From contig NZ_ANFM02000007.1 of the NCBI RefSeq assembly GCF_000333895.2, positions 1 to 64,000 of the forward strand: DNA of 64,000 nucleotides, in the 5' to 3' direction. This stretch comes from Grimontia indica (lineage in GTDB: Bacteria > Pseudomonadota > Gammaproteobacteria > Enterobacterales > Vibrionaceae). The translations under genes were made by a program, and so were the position numbers. Below, piece by piece: positions 35,883-45,344 of this stretch. Numbering within the stretch: position 1 is the first letter of the stretch; each line of letters begins with the position of its first letter. The notes under the pieces are model-generated. The model had not been told where the DNA came from, searched no databases, and saw nothing but the letters and a program-made list of their open reading frames with translations.

Positions 35883-37253
35883 CTATCGCCCATCAGAGCC
35901 CTGAACGATCTCGTAACAGGGAATATATTCTGAGCCGGGCAGCTTCATGCGTTGCTGCTCTACAAATCCGCGAAGGAGCTTGTCCATCTTCTTCATCAGC
36001 ACAGCATCGCCATTGATCTTGAACGGGCCATTACGCTCAATTTCCCTGATACCTTCCTCTTTAACGTTGCCAGCAACGATGCCTGAGAAGGCTTGGCGAA
36101 GCGCCGAAGCCAGTAGTTCCGGACGCTGATTCATGTGCAGGTCGAGGTTTGCCATGTTTTCATGGGTCGGCTCGAACGGCAGTTGGAATTCAGGCGCAAT
36201 TTTCAGTGACCAGTTAAATGAGTAGGCATCACCCGTTGATTGGCGGTGCTCTTTTACCGCAGGCATACCTTGCTTGATGATACGCGCCGCTTTTGCCGGA
36301 TCGCCGATCACGATTTGGTAGTACTTGGTGGCTTCCTCACCAATCACATCACGGATGAACTCATCAATAACGCGGAAATAATTGGCGCTTTCTTTTGGTC
36401 CCGTCAGAACCACAGGCATAGGTTGATCAGCATTGTCTGGATGCATCAAGATGCCAAGAAGATACAGTAGCTCTTCAGCGGTACCCGCACCGCCAGGGAA
36501 GATAATGATGCCATGCCCAACACGCACAAACGCTTCAAGACGTTTTTCGATATCCGGCAGGATCACCAGTTCATTCACAATAGGATTGGGTGGTTCAGCA
36601 GCAATGATGGAAGGTTCAGTCAAACCAAGGAATCGACTGCCTTTGACGCGTTGTTTTGCGTGGCCAATAGCCGCCCCTTTCATTGGGCCTTCCATCGCGC
36701 CGGGTCCGCAACCGGTGCAGATGTTCAGTTCACGAAGCCCAAGTTCATGACCGACCTCGCGTGTGTATTGGTACTCGATCGGATTAATGGAGTGACCGCC
36801 CCAACACACTACCAGGTTCGGATCTTTCCCTGGCACCAGAGTTTTGGCATTCCGAAGAATATCGAAAATCAGGTTGGTCACATGGTTTGAATTGGTCAGG
36901 TTGAACACTTTGGCATGCTCAAGCTGGACGTTAACGTGAATGATGTCGCGCAGCACCGAGAACATGTGCTCTTGAATACCACGAATGATACGGCCATCAA
37001 CGAAGGCATGTTCGGGCGGGTTAATCAGCTCTAGCTTCACGCCACGCTCGCGGCGCATCACGCGGATGTCAAAAGACTTATATTGTTCCAGCAACTCTTT
37101 GGAGCTGTCTGTGTGGCTGCCGGAATTCAGTACCGCTAACGAACAGTTGCGATACAGGCGATAAAGGTCGCTTTTCGCAGTGTCTTTCAGTCTGTCTACT
37201 TCAAGCTGGGAAAGAAGATCCATGGCCCCGACGGGGCTGATGTGAGTGATCAT
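35883..37253 (-). CDS. ppnN: Pyrimidine/purine nucleotide 5'-monophosphate nucleosidase
   Basis: PpnN (YgdH) hydrolyses nucleoside monophosphates to base and ribose 5-phosphate and is stimulated by (p)ppGpp in E. coli. The 456-residue protein contains the LOG-type motif [20 protein letters not shown] in the Rossmann-like middle, between an N-terminal extension starting [20 protein letters not shown] and a C-terminal domain. ATG 37253 is chosen because an ideal AGGAGGTGATT ribosome site precedes it; the upstream in-frame GTG overlaps that site. Confidence 0.95.
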   Translation of the reverse strand: MITHISPVGAMDLLSQLEVDRLKDTAKSDLYRLYRNCSLAVLNSGSHTDSSKELLEQYKSFDIRVMRRERGVKLELINPPEHAFVDGRIIRGIQEHMFSVLRDIIHVNVQLEHAKVFNLTNSNHVTNLIFDILRNAKTLVPGKDPNLVVCWGGHSINPIEYQYTREVGHELGLRELNICTGCGPGAMEGPMKGAAIGHAKQRVKGSRFLGLTEPSIIAAEPPNPIVNELVILPDIEKRLEAFVRVGHGIIIFPGGAGTAEELLYLLGILMHPDNADQPMPVVLTGPKESANYFRVIDEFIRDVIGEEATKYYQIVIGDPAKAARIIKQGMPAVKEHRQSTGDAYSFNWSLKIAPEFQLPFEPTHENMANLDLHMNQRPELLASALRQAFSGIVAGNVKEEGIREIERNGPFKINGDAVLMKKMDKLLRGFVEQQRMKLPGSEYIPCYEIVQGSDGR

Positions 37254-37462
37254 AATCACCTCCTGTGTAGAGAAAACACACTGTATTAGAGGGAGGGTGT
37301 AGGTGACACCATTTCGTTTTTATCAGAATTTATTTTCAATGGTTTAAAAATCAGTGTGTTAATTAACCATACACACAGAAAAGCGGTTTATCCAGTTCAG
37401 GCATTAAAAAACCAAAACGCTGTAGGGTAAGAAAAAGGGGTAGGTGATTGATTGCTTAAGGA

Positions 37463-39019
37463 TTAAGCCCAGACCAGCTTATTGCGACCGTTGTGTTTGG
37501 CGTTGTACAGGGCGTTATCAGCACGTTCCAGTACATCCACTGTGCTGTCATTGTCTTTGAAAAGACTGCCACCGATAGAAACCGTGATAGTCAGGCGGGT
37601 GTCTTTGAACTTGAAGGGCAAACGTGAAACCGTTTCGCGAACATTGTTCAGAAGGGCTTTGCGGGTTTCTTCATCCGCATCCGGCAACAGGACCACAAAC
37701 TCTTCACCGCCAAATCGTGCAATAAAGTCAGTATCACGCAGGCATTGGTGAATGGTGCGGGCTACCACTTTCAGCACTTTGTCACCGACCAAATGGCCAT
37801 ATTGGTCATTCACGCTCTTGAAATGGTCGATATCGATCATTGCCAGACAGAAAGGCGTCTGGTAGCGAATCCAGCAACGGTATTCATGTTCCAGGCGATC
37901 ATCGAGCGCGGCGCGGTTATATACCTTGGTGAGAGGGTCAAGCAGCAGCTTACGCTCCTGATCGCCAAGGCGGCGACGGTAATCCATGGTTTGTTGATAC
38001 AGCGCTTCCAGCTTTTGTTCGTTGTGCTGCAACTGCTCCATCAACTGTTGCTCTCGTTCTTCCAACTCGCGATTGCGAGCGACAAGAGAAGCAAGGTTGA
38101 CGGCGACCTGTGACAGGTTCGGTCTCAGCTCTTCAAGCGTCTCCGCTTCCTGAAGATGGTTGTGGATAGAGTCAACTGATGCGGCCAGTTCCTCATTGAG
38201 CGAACTGCGCTGGGTAGCAATGGCCTGCGAGCTGTCGATTGAACGGCCATTGTGGCGCTGCAGAATCGACAAATCTTCATTGAGCTGGGAAAGAAACGCT
38301 TGAGACGCTTTGCGCTCATTGCGCGTTCCGTCGAGGATCAGCTGAACAGATTCCAGAGTGAGTTCAAGCAGGGTCTGTGCATCCGGTGATAGCAACAAGC
38401 GGCTACGGATATCCAACAAGCGGTCTCCAACTTCGCCGTCAAAGTCGAGTTCGGTGATCAGGTGTTGGAGTTCGCTGCATAGCTGGTTGATGCGATCGAT
38501 GTTCAGCAGATCGCGGGCACTGAGGCCGTTGGATGGCAGAGAAAGTAATTTGAGGGCGCGTTCATAAAGCTGAAGCAGTGCCACAATTTTTTCAGTGCTG
38601 CCTTTTTGTTCTGCGGCAGGGCTGGTCAACAGAGTACGCAGGTCGCGTTTTAATTGCGCAGGCAAGCCGGGCAGACACTTAAGCGTTTCCCCGCTTTGCT
38701 GGAACTGGCATTCCAGTGAATCTTTAGCACGTTCCGTTGCCTGATTGTGTCTGTTGACCATGCGCTCTACCAATGCAAGTTGCGGGATCAATCTACTGAC
38801 ATCTTCCTGAGAGTCAAGCTCACGTCGGATTTGTGAGAGGCGCTCGTTGAGAAGAGGGTCATCATGAGCCTGGGAGGCTGCAATTAATCGTGAAATGAGA
38901 CGTTTCAGGATCGTCGCTTCGCGCCGCGATTTAAGGGCTAAATCACGGAAAACCAGCTGGGATTGCTGCAACTTTTCTTTCAATAGAATGACATCGTCAT
39001 CTGACGAGAAGTTGGACAT
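37463..39019 (-). CDS. Diguanylate cyclase (GGDEF), cytoplasmic with coiled-coil region
   Basis: The 518-residue protein has no signal peptide or membrane segment. Residues 1-350 are helical and end in a Gln/Glu-rich coiled coil. The C-terminal GGDEF domain has an intact active site GGEEF at 437-441 and the inhibitory I-site RDTD five residues before it, so it should make cyclic di-GMP with product inhibition. The signal sensed by the long N-terminal region is unknown. It lies 131 bases after a TPR protein gene on the same strand, and they may be co-transcribed. Confidence 0.93.
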   Translation of the reverse strand: MSNFSSDDDVILLKEKLQQSQLVFRDLALKSRREATILKRLISRLIAASQAHDDPLLNERLSQIRRELDSQEDVSRLIPQLALVERMVNRHNQATERAKDSLECQFQQSGETLKCLPGLPAQLKRDLRTLLTSPAAEQKGSTEKIVALLQLYERALKLLSLPSNGLSARDLLNIDRINQLCSELQHLITELDFDGEVGDRLLDIRSRLLLSPDAQTLLELTLESVQLILDGTRNERKASQAFLSQLNEDLSILQRHNGRSIDSSQAIATQRSSLNEELAASVDSIHNHLQEAETLEELRPNLSQVAVNLASLVARNRELEEREQQLMEQLQHNEQKLEALYQQTMDYRRRLGDQERKLLLDPLTKVYNRAALDDRLEHEYRCWIRYQTPFCLAMIDIDHFKSVNDQYGHLVGDKVLKVVARTIHQCLRDTDFIARFGGEEFVVLLPDADEETRKALLNNVRETVSRLPFKFKDTRLTITVSIGGSLFKDNDSTVDVLERADNALYNAKHNGRNKLVWA

Positions 39020-39150
39020 AAAACGCGACTACATCTCCGAACTTCAATGCAGCACGAAAAAAGTCTGCAATAGAAGTTACTATTTCACCATTACATGTGG
39101 GCAACGGTTAGCTATAACGGTTTATTACTAGGGCTATCAATAGATTGGCG

Positions 39151-41421
39151 TCAGTTTTTATCAGATTCGTGAACCGTCTGCCAGTTAATTCCGCTGAGTG
39201 CCGAAGTTTTGACCTTGATAAGACCTGTGTTGATGCCGTCCAGACAAGCCTGACGAACATTGTTGTCAGCAAAACAGGCGGCAGGTGTCGAATCTATGGC
39301 GCTTAAATGCACCCATTGGCTGGTGTGTTCGAGTTTACTGGCCTGACGTGCTGCACTCGTTGCCATCAGTAGGATGTCTATCAATTCCTTGTCGTTTATT
39401 GAGGTAAAAGCGCGTGGCAGGAAGGGGTAATCCGCCATACCGATACGAAGACGGTCATCGACGTCTTCAAGTCTGCTTTCCTGGACAAAATCATCAATGA
39501 GCGACTGGATTTTTCCAGCCAGCTTTTCAGGTTCATTCAGCGTTTCTGCATTTGGCTCAATGTAAATGAACATGGCGTCAGAGAAGTGATAAAGGCGCGT
39601 TGGCTTCTCGATATGGGATTGTAGGTAGTCCCCAAGTTTTCGTTCTAACTCTAACCCTTGGTGGTAACCGTGTTGAAGATAAACCACCTTAAGAAACGGT
39701 ACTTCAAACATCGCGAAGCTGAGTTTGTCGCTCAAGGGCTCATGGATCATCTCGCCGAGATACCACTGTTCGAAGTGAGCACTGCTTTTCGCCAGAGAAT
39801 TAGAGAGTCTGTCGTTCAGCATACGCAGGTTTCTTAGTCCACTTCTTGGGTGGGTGTAGAGCTCTTTTTGTAGATCTTCCAGCTGATGTTGGCGAAGATT
39901 CGCAGCCCGATGTCGCAGCACCAAAACCAGCAACAACACGGCCAGGCCCCCCAACAGAAACAGGTTGATTTTCTTCTGTTCGACAATGATTTCTTCGTCG
40001 GCAGCCTGTTTTCGCTGCATATCTTCAAGCTGCAGTTGGCGTTCAATCACACGCTGACGATGTTTGAACGATTCCGCTTCGAGTATCTGCTTTTGGCTTT
40101 CATTGCGTTTTTCGAGCATGTCGAAGCGGCGTTGGATGTTCAGTGCCTGCTTGAAATCACCTTTTTGCTCATAAGCCTGTGATAGACGGGCTAGACATTC
40201 GATCATCAATCCCCGGTTTTTCAACGCTTCTGCGTTTGTCATCGCTTGTTTCAGCGCATCAATAGCAACATCAGGCTCTTTGTTTATCACCGCCAACTCT
40301 CCTTTGAGGATGAGAGCCTGTGCCAGTGGCAGGTTTAGTTCGTGTTCACTGGCCACCTTGATGGCGCGGGTCGCGTATTCCTCTGCTTGACCAAAGCGCA
40401 GTAGCTTGAGGTAGGTTCGTGCTATCGAGACGTTGATATCGGCAATGTTCGTTGCTCTGGAGAGCAAGTTTTCCAGGTCTAGTGCGTTGAAGTAATGAAC
40501 CAGTGCGAAGTTGTAGCGACCCTGTTGGCTGTATATGTTGGCCAGAAGGGTTTGGGTTTCGGACAGTCCGCGGCTCAGATCGTATTGTTCGTAGAATTCA
40601 GCAGCCTGATTAGCGTGTTGCAACGCTTTATCCATTGCACCTTGCTGCTGGTAGAGTTTGGTCAAGGAAAGACTGGCGCTAGCAATCTGTGAAGCAAAGT
40701 CATTTTCGCTGGCAAGCCAGTACGCGCTGAGAAGCTCAGAAAGCGCACGCTCGTAAGATTCTATCCCAAGGTAATAATTGCCAATGGCAATTTGGTAACG
40801 CACCTTCTGTTCCAGATCTGGCTGCTCACCCAAAGCCTGTTCCACCTGAGAAAACTGCGCAAGGCTTTCTGCTTCTGTCTCGTCGCTGGTGGTGATCATC
40901 GCGTTGAGTAGTTTGGCTTCGAAATCGATTCGCTCAACGCTAGTCGTTTTCGGACCTTTTTGGCCAGCGATAGTGTTCAGCAGCGCTTGTAAGAGGGCGA
41001 CAGCGTCGTCGGGCTTATCATCGAGATAATAGAGTATGCTGGCCTGCGTGAGCATGATTTCAAGCTTGGCTTGCTTCATGCCGTGTCCTTCGACCGTGCT
41101 TTTTGCGTTATCTAATGCCTGCCATGCCGCTTCCTGATTGCCAAGGGCGCTGTGTGCTTTGGCGGTGATAAGGTAGGCGTGCACTGTGTTCAACGGCGTG
41201 CGGATAGAGCGGTCGGATTCGTTGTTGCTGTGGGGACGGTTAGTCGATTCGGCCAAACGGCGTTGCAACAGGTAGCGCTCTGTGACGGCCAGCGCTTTCT
41301 CTGGTGCGGTGGGGATCAATGCTTCTGCTTCCGCCAAAATCGGTGTGGAATAGAGTTTGGCATCGGCATAGACACTAAAGAACAAAGAGAAAGAAAACAG
41401 TGCGGCTGGCAAGAATCGCAT
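39151..41421 (-). CDS. TPR-repeat membrane protein with degenerate GGDEF domain
   Basis: The 756-residue protein begins with a signal peptide, followed by a long periplasmic array of TPR-like helical repeats (about 75-440; for example YSQQGRYNFALVHYFNALDL). A coiled coil, one membrane helix at about 485-502 (LLGGLAVLLLVLVL) and a cytoplasmic domain come next. The cytoplasmic domain resembles GGDEF in overall fold, but the signature is replaced by FSDAMF near residue 615 and the usual nucleotide ligands are missing. It is therefore probably not a cyclase but a sensor or partner. It may signal to the diguanylate cyclase encoded just downstream. Confidence 0.82.
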   Translation of the reverse strand: MRFLPAALFSFSLFFSVYADAKLYSTPILAEAEALIPTAPEKALAVTERYLLQRRLAESTNRPHSNNESDRSIRTPLNTVHAYLITAKAHSALGNQEAAWQALDNAKSTVEGHGMKQAKLEIMLTQASILYYLDDKPDDAVALLQALLNTIAGQKGPKTTSVERIDFEAKLLNAMITTSDETEAESLAQFSQVEQALGEQPDLEQKVRYQIAIGNYYLGIESYERALSELLSAYWLASENDFASQIASASLSLTKLYQQQGAMDKALQHANQAAEFYEQYDLSRGLSETQTLLANIYSQQGRYNFALVHYFNALDLENLLSRATNIADINVSIARTYLKLLRFGQAEEYATRAIKVASEHELNLPLAQALILKGELAVINKEPDVAIDALKQAMTNAEALKNRGLMIECLARLSQAYEQKGDFKQALNIQRRFDMLEKRNESQKQILEAESFKHRQRVIERQLQLEDMQRKQAADEEIIVEQKKINLFLLGGLAVLLLVLVLRHRAANLRQHQLEDLQKELYTHPRSGLRNLRMLNDRLSNSLAKSSAHFEQWYLGEMIHEPLSDKLSFAMFEVPFLKVVYLQHGYHQGLELERKLGDYLQSHIEKPTRLYHFSDAMFIYIEPNAETLNEPEKLAGKIQSLIDDFVQESRLEDVDDRLRIGMADYPFLPRAFTSINDKELIDILLMATSAARQASKLEHTSQWVHLSAIDSTPAACFADNNVRQACLDGINTGLIKVKTSALSGINWQTVHESDKN

Positions 41422-41466
41422 GGCTGAATAATGTCGTTTCCGGGTCTACAGACCCTCATCGGATAA

Positions 41467-41496
41467 AGAAAAACAGGCTCTGAAGTCAGAGCCTGT
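41467..41496 (-). terminator. queF terminator
   Basis: A 10-bp stem (41473-41482 with 41487-41496, loop AAGT) is followed on the minus strand by a T tract (A residues at 41469-41473), just after the queF stop. Confidence 0.88.
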
Positions 41497-41504
41497 TCGC
41501 GAGG

Positions 41505-42350
41505 TTATTGACGCGCCAATCGATTGTTTTCGCTTGGCGTTTTACCCATATTAGTACGGTATGGGTTGATGTCTAGGCCACCACGACGGGTGTAACGTGC
41601 ATAAACGGTCAAAAGCTCTGGTTGGCAGTACTTCATCAGATCAGTGAAGATGCGCTCAACACACTGCTCATGGAACTCATTATGGCGGCGGAATGACACA
41701 ATGTAGCGCAGCAATTTTTCACGGTTGATGCGCTTACCTTTATAAGCAATGCGTACAGAGCCCCAATCTGGCTGGCTGGTGATCAGGCAGTTAGACTTCA
41801 ACAGATTACTGTTCAGGGTTTCAGTCACTACTGGCCCTTCAGCCGCGCCTTCGAGCAGTGATGAATCGAACTCATAGTTGTCGATTTCGATATCTTGCTC
41901 GTCAATGTTCTCGCCACCAAAAGCAATCACTGGGGTATTGGTGAACTCTTCCAGAGGGGAAAGTGTTACGTCCACATCAGCACCTGCACACGCTGATAGG
42001 TCTTTCGCCAGCGCGTCTACCACTTCCTGCCAGCTTTCAAACTTGGTTTGGTTAAAACTGTTCAGATAAAGCTTGAAAGACTTGGATTCAATCAGGTTTG
42101 GCGTCGTGGATGGCAGGCGAACTTCACCAATCGCCACCTGCGGTAGCCCTTTTTTGTTCAGCCAAGACAGTTCGTAGAGCGTCCAGATATCGTACCCGGT
42201 AAATGGCAGCGAATCGCCCAAATCAAGGTCATCGCGGTTAAGGCTTCGTGGTACGGGTTGCAGCAGCTCAGGGGCATAATGCTCCTGATAGTCCGTTTTC
42301 TGACCCAACGTCAGGCCAGCAAGTTCTTTTGCATCTTGATATTTGCTCAT
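41505..42350 (-). CDS. queF: NADPH-dependent 7-cyano-7-deazaguanine reductase
   Basis: QueF reduces preQ0 to preQ1 for queuosine synthesis. The 281-residue protein is the long two-domain type II form: [13 protein letters not shown] and the QueF motif [20 protein letters not shown] in the N-half, and the thioimide-forming Cys in [16 protein letters not shown] with Glu in [10 protein letters not shown] in the C-half. [16 protein letters not shown] matches homologue starts, so ATG 42350 is used; an upstream in-frame start would add 11 residues. It is divergent from syd. Confidence 0.95.
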   Translation of the reverse strand: MSKYQDAKELAGLTLGQKTDYQEHYAPELLQPVPRSLNRDDLDLGDSLPFTGYDIWTLYELSWLNKKGLPQVAIGEVRLPSTTPNLIESKSFKLYLNSFNQTKFESWQEVVDALAKDLSACAGADVDVTLSPLEEFTNTPVIAFGGENIDEQDIEIDNYEFDSSLLEGAAEGPVVTETLNSNLLKSNCLITSQPDWGSVRIAYKGKRINREKLLRYIVSFRRHNEFHEQCVERIFTDLMKYCQPELLTVYARYTRRGGLDINPYRTNMGKTPSENNRLARQ

Positions 42351-42412
42351 ACGGTTTTGCCACGGATCGATTAGAATGCGCAAAGTTTACTGAATCTTGA
42401 GGAATCTTGCTA

Positions 42413-42958
42413 ATGAATCACTCTGTCTCCCGTGCGCTTTGGTCTTTCAGTGAGCGCTTTGTGGACGCCTGGCACAAGAAACACGGTTCTAAGCCACAAA
42501 GCGAGGCCTATCTTGGCCTGGAATCGCCTTGTGTGGTGCAGGAAACTGACGAGGTGGTGATTTGGCAACCGGTTCAACGTAAAGAGCTGGCGGATTTCTC
42601 CAATGTTGAAGAAGGCATTGGTATTTCGTTGCATGAGGACATTAAGTCGTTTTATGCGGGACAGTATTGCGGTGATATGACGGCAAGGTTTGACGGACAC
42701 TCTCTGGAGCTCATCCAAGTGTGGAGCGAAGAAGACTTACCGCGTCTTCAAGAGAACATGCTGGGCCATCTTCTGATGCAAAAACGCCTTAAACACAACC
42801 CGACCATCTTTATTGCGGCGACGGATGATGAACTGGATGTGGTTTCGATTTGTAACGTCAGCGGTGAAGTGATCAAGGAGCGTATTGGCACCAAACAGCG
42901 AATGGTGCTGGCACCCAACATTGAAGCGTTTCTAGAGCAGTTAGAGCCAGAGGTATAA
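42413..42958 (+). CDS. syd: SecY-interacting protein Syd
   Basis: Syd binds cytoplasmic loops of SecY and interferes with translocons that lack proper SecE interaction. The 181-residue protein shows the family's WSFSERFVDAWH start, YCGDMTARFDGHSLELIQVW and the C-terminal NIEAFLEQLEPEV. ATG 42413 has AGGA nine bases upstream; an in-frame TTG six bases earlier is rejected. The queF-syd divergent pair matches E. coli, where csrB also follows syd. Confidence 0.93.
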   Translation: MNHSVSRALWSFSERFVDAWHKKHGSKPQSEAYLGLESPCVVQETDEVVIWQPVQRKELADFSNVEEGIGISLHEDIKSFYAGQYCGDMTARFDGHSLELIQVWSEEDLPRLQENMLGHLLMQKRLKHNPTIFIAATDDELDVVSICNVSGEVIKERIGTKQRMVLAPNIEAFLEQLEPEV

Positions 42959-42964
42959 TCGTCT

Positions 42965-43738
42965 ATGTATGTGGTTGAACTGACGTTTGAGTGCTTCGAC
43001 GATACAACCATTTCTGCGGTAGACCGCGCAGTAAATGGCCTGATGGATGCCCTTCGCTACAACGGTCAGGTGCTGGGGCGCGAATTTCCGATGGTACTGG
43101 GCGATGGGCAATTCCATGTCCGAGCTGTTTGTCCTGAAAAAGATAGTCTGAACCCTAAGAACAATAGCCCACAGGTTAAACAGAAGTTGAACCAACTGGC
43201 GGATGCGAGTCTTTTGTCACCCAAGGTGAAGGTGTTAGGGCGTGATATCAATTCTGAAGAGAGCGCACCAGAGATTGAGCGCAGCTGGCAGGTGATGTAC
43301 ACCACTTATGTTCATACCTGTTCACCGTTGCGTTGCGGTGAAACCTTATTGCCCATACCGCTTTACCACATCCCTGCGACCTTTAACGGCGATCATAAAG
43401 CGGAAGTGAAGTGGCAAACTGAATGGCAAGCGTGCGATGAAATTCAGATGGCTGGGGCGTTCAAAGCTGAACACGCCGCGCTGGCGGAAATTCAGGACGT
43501 AGAGAGTCTGCTGTTTCGAAAAGGCTGGGACATTCGCGGACGTATCGAGTATCTGACCAAAGTGCCCACCTATTACTATCAGTACCGTGTTGGCGGGAAG
43601 GATGCGGAATCGGAGTTGACTCGGAAATGCCCAAAATGCGGTGGCGACTGGTTACTTGAGTCACCACTGCACGATGTATTCCACTTCAAATGCGACGATT
43701 GTCGGTTGGTATCGAACTTATCGTGGGATTTTCAGTAA
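42965..43738 (+). CDS. DUF2310 zinc-ribbon protein
   Basis: The 257-residue protein ends in a zinc ribbon with two Cys pairs (KCPKCGGDW and FKCDDCRLVS) and has an N-terminal beta-rich region (MYVVELTFECFDD). This corresponds to the DUF2310 family, described as possibly nucleic-acid-binding. Its role is unknown. It begins six bases after the syd stop, so the two are probably co-transcribed and translated together. Confidence 0.88.
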   Translation: MYVVELTFECFDDTTISAVDRAVNGLMDALRYNGQVLGREFPMVLGDGQFHVRAVCPEKDSLNPKNNSPQVKQKLNQLADASLLSPKVKVLGRDINSEESAPEIERSWQVMYTTYVHTCSPLRCGETLLPIPLYHIPATFNGDHKAEVKWQTEWQACDEIQMAGAFKAEHAALAEIQDVESLLFRKGWDIRGRIEYLTKVPTYYYQYRVGGKDAESELTRKCPKCGGDWLLESPLHDVFHFKCDDCRLVSNLSWDFQ

Positions 43739-43754
43739 TCCTACTTTAAGCCAA

Positions 43755-44033
43755 TTAAGGAAGGCGTTGCTCAAGGGCTTCAAGACGTTCTGTCAGTGCC
43801 TTAACCTGCTCTTCTAAATCTTTAATGCGGGCTTCCGCACTGTCATCCTTTTTCACCAGCTCGACTTTTGGCACTGTGCCGCTTTTTTTCCAACGCTGGA
43901 GCGCGCTGATGATAAGCGGCATGGGCACCGGGCTGGTGAGACGACTTTTAATTAACGCGACAGTCGGCTCTTTCCCCTCACTCACCAAAGATTGAATGGC
44001 TTGCTCAAGTAGGGGGGTAAAATCAGTACTCAT
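43755..44033 (-). CDS. Small DNA-binding-like protein with leucine zipper (KfrA N-terminal type)
   Basis: The 92-residue protein has a helical N-terminal part (AIQSLVSEGKEPTVALIKSR, then PLIISALQRWKKSG) that resembles the KfrA N-terminal winged-helix pattern. A C-terminal heptad coil follows (IKDLEEQVKALTERLEALEQ). The overall look is a small dimeric DNA-binding protein, but this is pattern-based inference. GAAGAG four bases before the ATG supports its start. It is convergent with the DUF2310 gene with 16 bases between the stops. Confidence 0.7.
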   Translation of the reverse strand: MSTDFTPLLEQAIQSLVSEGKEPTVALIKSRLTSPVPMPLIISALQRWKKSGTVPKVELVKKDDSAEARIKDLEEQVKALTERLEALEQRLP

Positions 44034-44100
44034 TGTCTCTTCCCTAATTTCAAAATCCGTGGTTTACACGACGTGGCTAGGGGCAATGAATAACGCAACT

Positions 44101-44334
44101 TCAGTCCTTACGCAATAAAGTATCGAGAGTGTCAATTTGCTCAACCCAATCGGCATCCTGCAACTTTGCCTCTTCGAGAAACTGTTTTTGACTCGCAGAC
44201 CAAAAAGCAGCTGAGGTTAAATTTTCACCTGATTCTAAATGGTGATCAGCAATAAAGGAGTTGATAGCTTCTCTATCAGAGGGGAGCCCCAATTGCTGAA
44301 ACAGGTTTTCAAGATTGTGGTTAAACACTTCCAT
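44101..44334 (-). CDS. DUF2789 family small protein
   Basis: The 77-residue protein begins MEVFNHNLENLFQQLGLPSD and contains SAAFWSASQKQFLEEAKLQD, the marks of the DUF2789 family. It is small, acidic and probably helical. Its function is unknown. ATG 44334 is preferred because GGAGG is eight bases before it; a start 15 bases upstream has no ribosome site. It is the gene next to the csrB promoter region, transcribed away from it. Confidence 0.85.
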   Translation of the reverse strand: MEVFNHNLENLFQQLGLPSDREAINSFIADHHLESGENLTSAAFWSASQKQFLEEAKLQDADWVEQIDTLDTLLRKD

Positions 44335-44414
44335 CAATGTTTCCTCCATCGGCCCAACGACTTTTTAGTGTTTCGAAAGTATAGAAGCTCGTGTTCAATC
44401 CGGTCTCAATCGCT

Positions 44415-44432
44415 TGTGAGAGATCTCTTACA
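44415..44432. promoter_or_regulatory. UvrY/VarA (GacA-type) response-regulator site upstream of csrB
   Basis: TGTGAGAGATCTCTTACA is an 18-bp near-perfect palindrome of the GacA-type binding site (TGTAAG-N6-CTTACA). It is centred about 177 bases upstream of the predicted csrB start. Such far-upstream sites drive csrB and csrC in E. coli, so BarA-UvrY-type control is expected. Confidence 0.85.
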
Positions 44433-44600
44433 AACTGGTAGGACTATCCTGTTTTCTTACGAGGAAATGTCTTTTTTCTTTTTATTAAAGACATTAAAAA
44501 CAATGAGTTACTATTTGTGTTTTGCTGAGGGACTAATTTTGTGACTGCAGTCTGGCTTGGGTGGGTTGCTTAGGAAACTGTTTCGCGTAATCTTTGCGGT

Positions 44601-45022
44601 GTCGGAAGGATACTGACACACGGAACAGGAACTAACGCCACGGAACTTGGCAGCTCAGGAAGAGCAGGTGATGCAAGGATTGTGTTACCAGCAAGGAAAG
44701 CGGATTAGGGACACGGAAGGAACCGTACAGTAGACAGGAAGTTTGCTGGTCAGGAAGACACTTAGGACAACCCGGGATTGGGGGTTTAAGGAATCACTTC
44801 AGGACGAAGTAAAGGACACCCTCAGGACGAGGATGAGAGTCGAGACTGGGACAGCTCGATGGGTCAAGGTAAGACCGAAGGACACCTCCAGGACGGAGAG
44901 ATAAGGATAACGCTGAAGGAATCAGCTACTGATCAAGGATTGATGCAGGGAGCAAATTTCGTAGCCGGATAGCTGCAAGTAAGACCTTAAGGGCGCGACG
45001 AAAGTCGCGCCCGTTCTTTTTT
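44601..45022 (+). ncRNA. csrB: CsrB-family regulatory RNA
   Basis: CsrB sequesters the RNA-binding protein CsrA through many GGA-loop hairpins. This 422-base region contains about 30 GGA motifs on the plus strand, many as AGGA or ACGGA. It also has the segment GCAGGGAGCAAATTTCGTAG, close to the E. coli CsrB 3' part, and a 9-bp terminator stem plus U6 at the end. It lies between syd and yqcC, the E. coli csrB locus. The 5' end at 44601 (GTCGGAAGG) is inferred by likeness to the E. coli start GTCGACAGGG; possible -35 TTGCTT (44566) and -10 TAATCT (44588) lie at the right distance. No protein is encoded here. Confidence 0.9.
44991..45022 (+). terminator. csrB terminator
   Basis: A 9-bp GC stem, GGGCGCGAC/GTCGCGCCC (44991-44999 with 45004-45012, GAAA loop), is followed after a short spacer by T6 at 45017-45022. 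Confidence 0.93.
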
Positions 45023-45034
45023 GTGCGATTGGTA

Positions 45035-45343
45035 TTACTCCTCCAACACCGGATATGCCGGCATATAAATCTCTTTGATTCGCATCCCTTTCATCACGGC
45101 ATAGCCCTGGTAGCAATCCAGACCATTCACAGAAAACTCAAAGTAGTAGCGGGTTTGAATATCCAATGGGCCTTTTGGCCAACCAAAGGAATGACTGCCC
45201 CGCGCTATTGAAATCAACTGCACGTTAGTTTGCTGGCATCGACGGACGATATAGTTTTTCGCCAGTTCACTCTGCCGGCGTTGTTGCCAGAATAAGCTGG
45301 CAACGATAGCGATAAGTAATATCCAAAACAGATCAGCAGTCAT
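45035..45343 (-). CDS. DUF3301 family membrane-anchored protein
   Basis: The 102-residue protein has one N-terminal membrane helix (LFWILLIAIVASLFW) followed by RRQSELAKNYIVRRCQQ and a beta-rich domain with RYYFEFSVNG and DCYQGYAVMKG, the DUF3301 signature. Its function is unknown. It begins one base after the DUF3549 stop, so the two are co-translated, and it ends opposite the csrB terminator. Confidence 0.88.
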   Translation of the reverse strand: MTADLFWILLIAIVASLFWQQRRQSELAKNYIVRRCQQTNVQLISIARGSHSFGWPKGPLDIQTRYYFEFSVNGLDCYQGYAVMKGMRIKEIYMPAYPVLEE

Positions 45344-45344
45344 T

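Noticed and set aside
44922-45116. 64-codon minus-strand open frame
   Set aside because: It is antisense to the 3' half and terminator of csrB and runs into the DUF3301 gene; no ribosome site.
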